Shown: in pieces, positions 62,973-64,000 of the stretch
How positions within the stretch are numbered: position 1 is the first letter of the stretch
How the letters are laid out: each line of letters opens with the position of its first letter
Assembly: GCF_004217135.1 (NCBI RefSeq)
Contig: NZ_SHKK01000001.1
Span: 5,022,001 to 5,086,000 of the forward strand
From: Micromonospora violae
GTDB taxonomy: Bacteria; Actinomycetota; Actinomycetes; Mycobacteriales; Micromonosporaceae
Length of the DNA: 64,000 nt
Direction: 5' to 3'
Translations under genes and position numbers: made by a program
Notes under the pieces: generated by a model
Told to the model about the DNA's origin: nothing
The model's input: only the letters and a program-made list of their open reading frames with translations
Database searches by the model: none

Positions 62973-63917
62973 TCAGATCGGTTCGAGTTGATCCAGTCGG
63001 CGGAGGATGACGCCCTCCCGCAGCGCCCACGGGCAGATGTCCAGCGAGTCGAGATCGAGACGGCGCATCACCGCCTCGGCGACCACGGCACCGGCCAGCA
63101 ACTGGTGGGCTCGGCCCGCGCTGACCCCCTCCAGCTCCATCAACTGCGCCGGGGGGATGTGCCGGATGAAGCCCATGACCTGCCGCAGGCCGGCCCGGGT
63201 GAGGCTGCGTGGCACCCACAGCCCGGCGCCGGACGGGGCCGCCCCGGCCAGTCGGGCCAGGGTGCGGAACGTCTTCGAGGTGGCCACCGCCCGACCCCAG
63301 CCCACCTCGGTCATCTGGCCGACGACCTTGTCCAGCCGACCGTCCACGTACTCCCGGAGTTTCTCGACGGCCTCCGCCGACGGCGGGGCCGCGCTGGCCG
63401 GATCGACCCGCAGCCGCTCGCGGGTCAACCGGCCGGCGCCGAGCGGCAGGGAGACCGCCACGTCCGGGTCCTCGTCGATGCCGGCGGCGATCTCCAACGA
63501 GCCGCCGCCGATGTCGAGCACCAGCAGCCGGCCCGCCGACCAGCCGAACCACCGCCGCACGGCCAGGAACGTCATTCGCGCCTCGTCCGCACCGGAGAGC
63601 ACCGCCAGGCGTACGCCGGTCTCGTCCCGGACCCGGGCCAGCACGTCAGCCGCGTTGGTGGCATCGCGCACCGCGGACGTGGCGAACGCGATCAGGTCGT
63701 CCGCCTCCAGCCCGGCGGCTGCCGCCTTGGCCATGCCTACGGCCTTGACCAGGCCGTCCGCGCCCGCCTCGGTCAGCGCGCCGTCGGGCCCGAGCTGTTC
63801 GGCCAGCCGGAGCACCACCTTCTCGGAGTGCGCCGGCCACGGGTGCGCGCCGTGGTGCGCGTCGACCACGAGGAGGTGCACCGTGTTGGATCCGACGTCG
63901 AGGACACCCAGTCGCAT
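62973..63917 (-). CDS. Exopolyphosphatase / GppA-family phosphatase
   Basis: A 314-aa member of the ASKHA superfamily. Motifs: [16 protein letters not shown] (phosphate 1), [46 protein letters not shown] (phosphate 2) and a C-terminal [15 protein letters not shown]. Short, as in Mycobacterium Ppx1, without the HD extension. It hydrolyses polyphosphate or ppGpp-type substrates; the sequence does not decide. The next gene on the right starts at or after 63992 (GTGACGATG) but runs out of the window. Confidence 0.94.
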   Translation of the reverse strand: MRLGVLDVGSNTVHLLVVDAHHGAHPWPAHSEKVVLRLAEQLGPDGALTEAGADGLVKAVGMAKAAAAGLEADDLIAFATSAVRDATNAADVLARVRDETGVRLAVLSGADEARMTFLAVRRWFGWSAGRLLVLDIGGGSLEIAAGIDEDPDVAVSLPLGAGRLTRERLRVDPASAAPPSAEAVEKLREYVDGRLDKVVGQMTEVGWGRAVATSKTFRTLARLAGAAPSGAGLWVPRSLTRAGLRQVMGFIRHIPPAQLMELEGVSAGRAHQLLAGAVVAEAVMRRLDLDSLDICPWALREGVILRRLDQLEPI

Positions 63918-64000
63918 GCTGAAGACCCTAGGCGCAACACGTTTGCGCGGCTCACCGGCCTGCGGACGGGACCGCGCGTACGCTGGGCCGGGTGACGATG

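Noticed and set aside
63992..64000. Start of another plus-strand gene (GTG ACG ATG)
   Set aside because: Only nine bases lie in the window.
1..64000. tRNA/rRNA genes, CRISPR arrays, insertion sequences
   Set aside because: No cloverleaf-like sequences, spaced repeat arrays or transposase motifs were seen on reading; a tRNAscan/ISfinder run would be the proper test.

Overview
High-GC actinobacterial chromosome, most like Micromonospora and relatives (Micromonosporaceae). The basis is the very strong G/C bias at third codon positions, frequent GTG starts, many 4-bp ATGA or GTGA gene overlaps, a Rex-controlled hemACDB cluster lying close to a BldN-type developmental sigma factor with an RsbN-like anti-sigma factor (an arrangement known from sporulating actinomycetes), an AURKAIP1/bS22 small ribosomal protein, and polyphosphate-type glucokinase and Ppx genes. 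I saw no rRNA, tRNA, transposase, prophage or CRISPR array. The family assignment is inference, since no search was run.

Layout. 1-1.4 kb: end of a TcmP-like gene facing a DUF5131 'three-Cys-motif' gene. 1.7-4 kb: a glycerophosphodiesterase remnant followed by ktrB-ktrA potassium uptake. 4-8.4 kb: a Ser/Thr kinase with a CBM2-like outer domain, a fused MFS/spermidine-synthase protein and a secreted coiled-coil cell-wall protein. 8.5-12.7 kb: a tightly overlapped signalling operon (response-regulator/PP2C phosphatase, CHASE3 histidine kinase, CheY-like regulator, inositol-phosphatase-like enzyme). 13-18 kb: an M28 membrane peptidase, a DUF234-type ATPase, Smr and TPR proteins. 18-23.4 kb: glucokinase, ABC-F, a small DUF4177-like protein, a BON-methyltransferase fusion and an amino-acid permease. 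23.6-35.3 kb: exported functions (GHL10 hydrolase, phospholipase A2, lytic transglycosylase, ExeM-type nuclease) with a cyclase/NB-ARC/TPR regulator. 36-42 kb: rex-hemA-hemC-cobA/hemD-hemB, reading leftwards, with a good Rex operator upstream. 42.4-44.5 kb: a NarL-type two-component system. 44.4-47 kb: acyl-CoA ligase, glutaredoxin-like and HAD genes. 47.4-53.7 kb: bldN, rsbN and a HAD-IB phosphatase, then acyltransferase, SDR, bS22 and an excisionase-type HTH gene. 53.9-64 kb: a MacAB-like export operon, a membrane zinc-peptidase-like protein, proline dehydrogenase, a lipoprotein/glutathionylspermidine-synthase-like pair, a CGNR protein, a TIM-barrel isomerase and Ppx/GppA.

The less expected signals are mostly between genes. 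A 46-bp element recurs (44/46 identical) exactly at the stop codons of two unrelated genes. A 29-bp tandem repeat holds both stop codons of a convergent pair. Two palindromic elements share TTGATC ends, one of them flanked by C-rich tracts that begin at the stop codons of both converging genes. A triplicated 19-bp motif with one inverted copy lies in a gap. Mutually exclusive hairpins occur before the methyltransferase and around the acyl-CoA-ligase start. A small ORF or frameshift precedes bldN, and a BldN-like promoter precedes rsbN. None was searched against databases.
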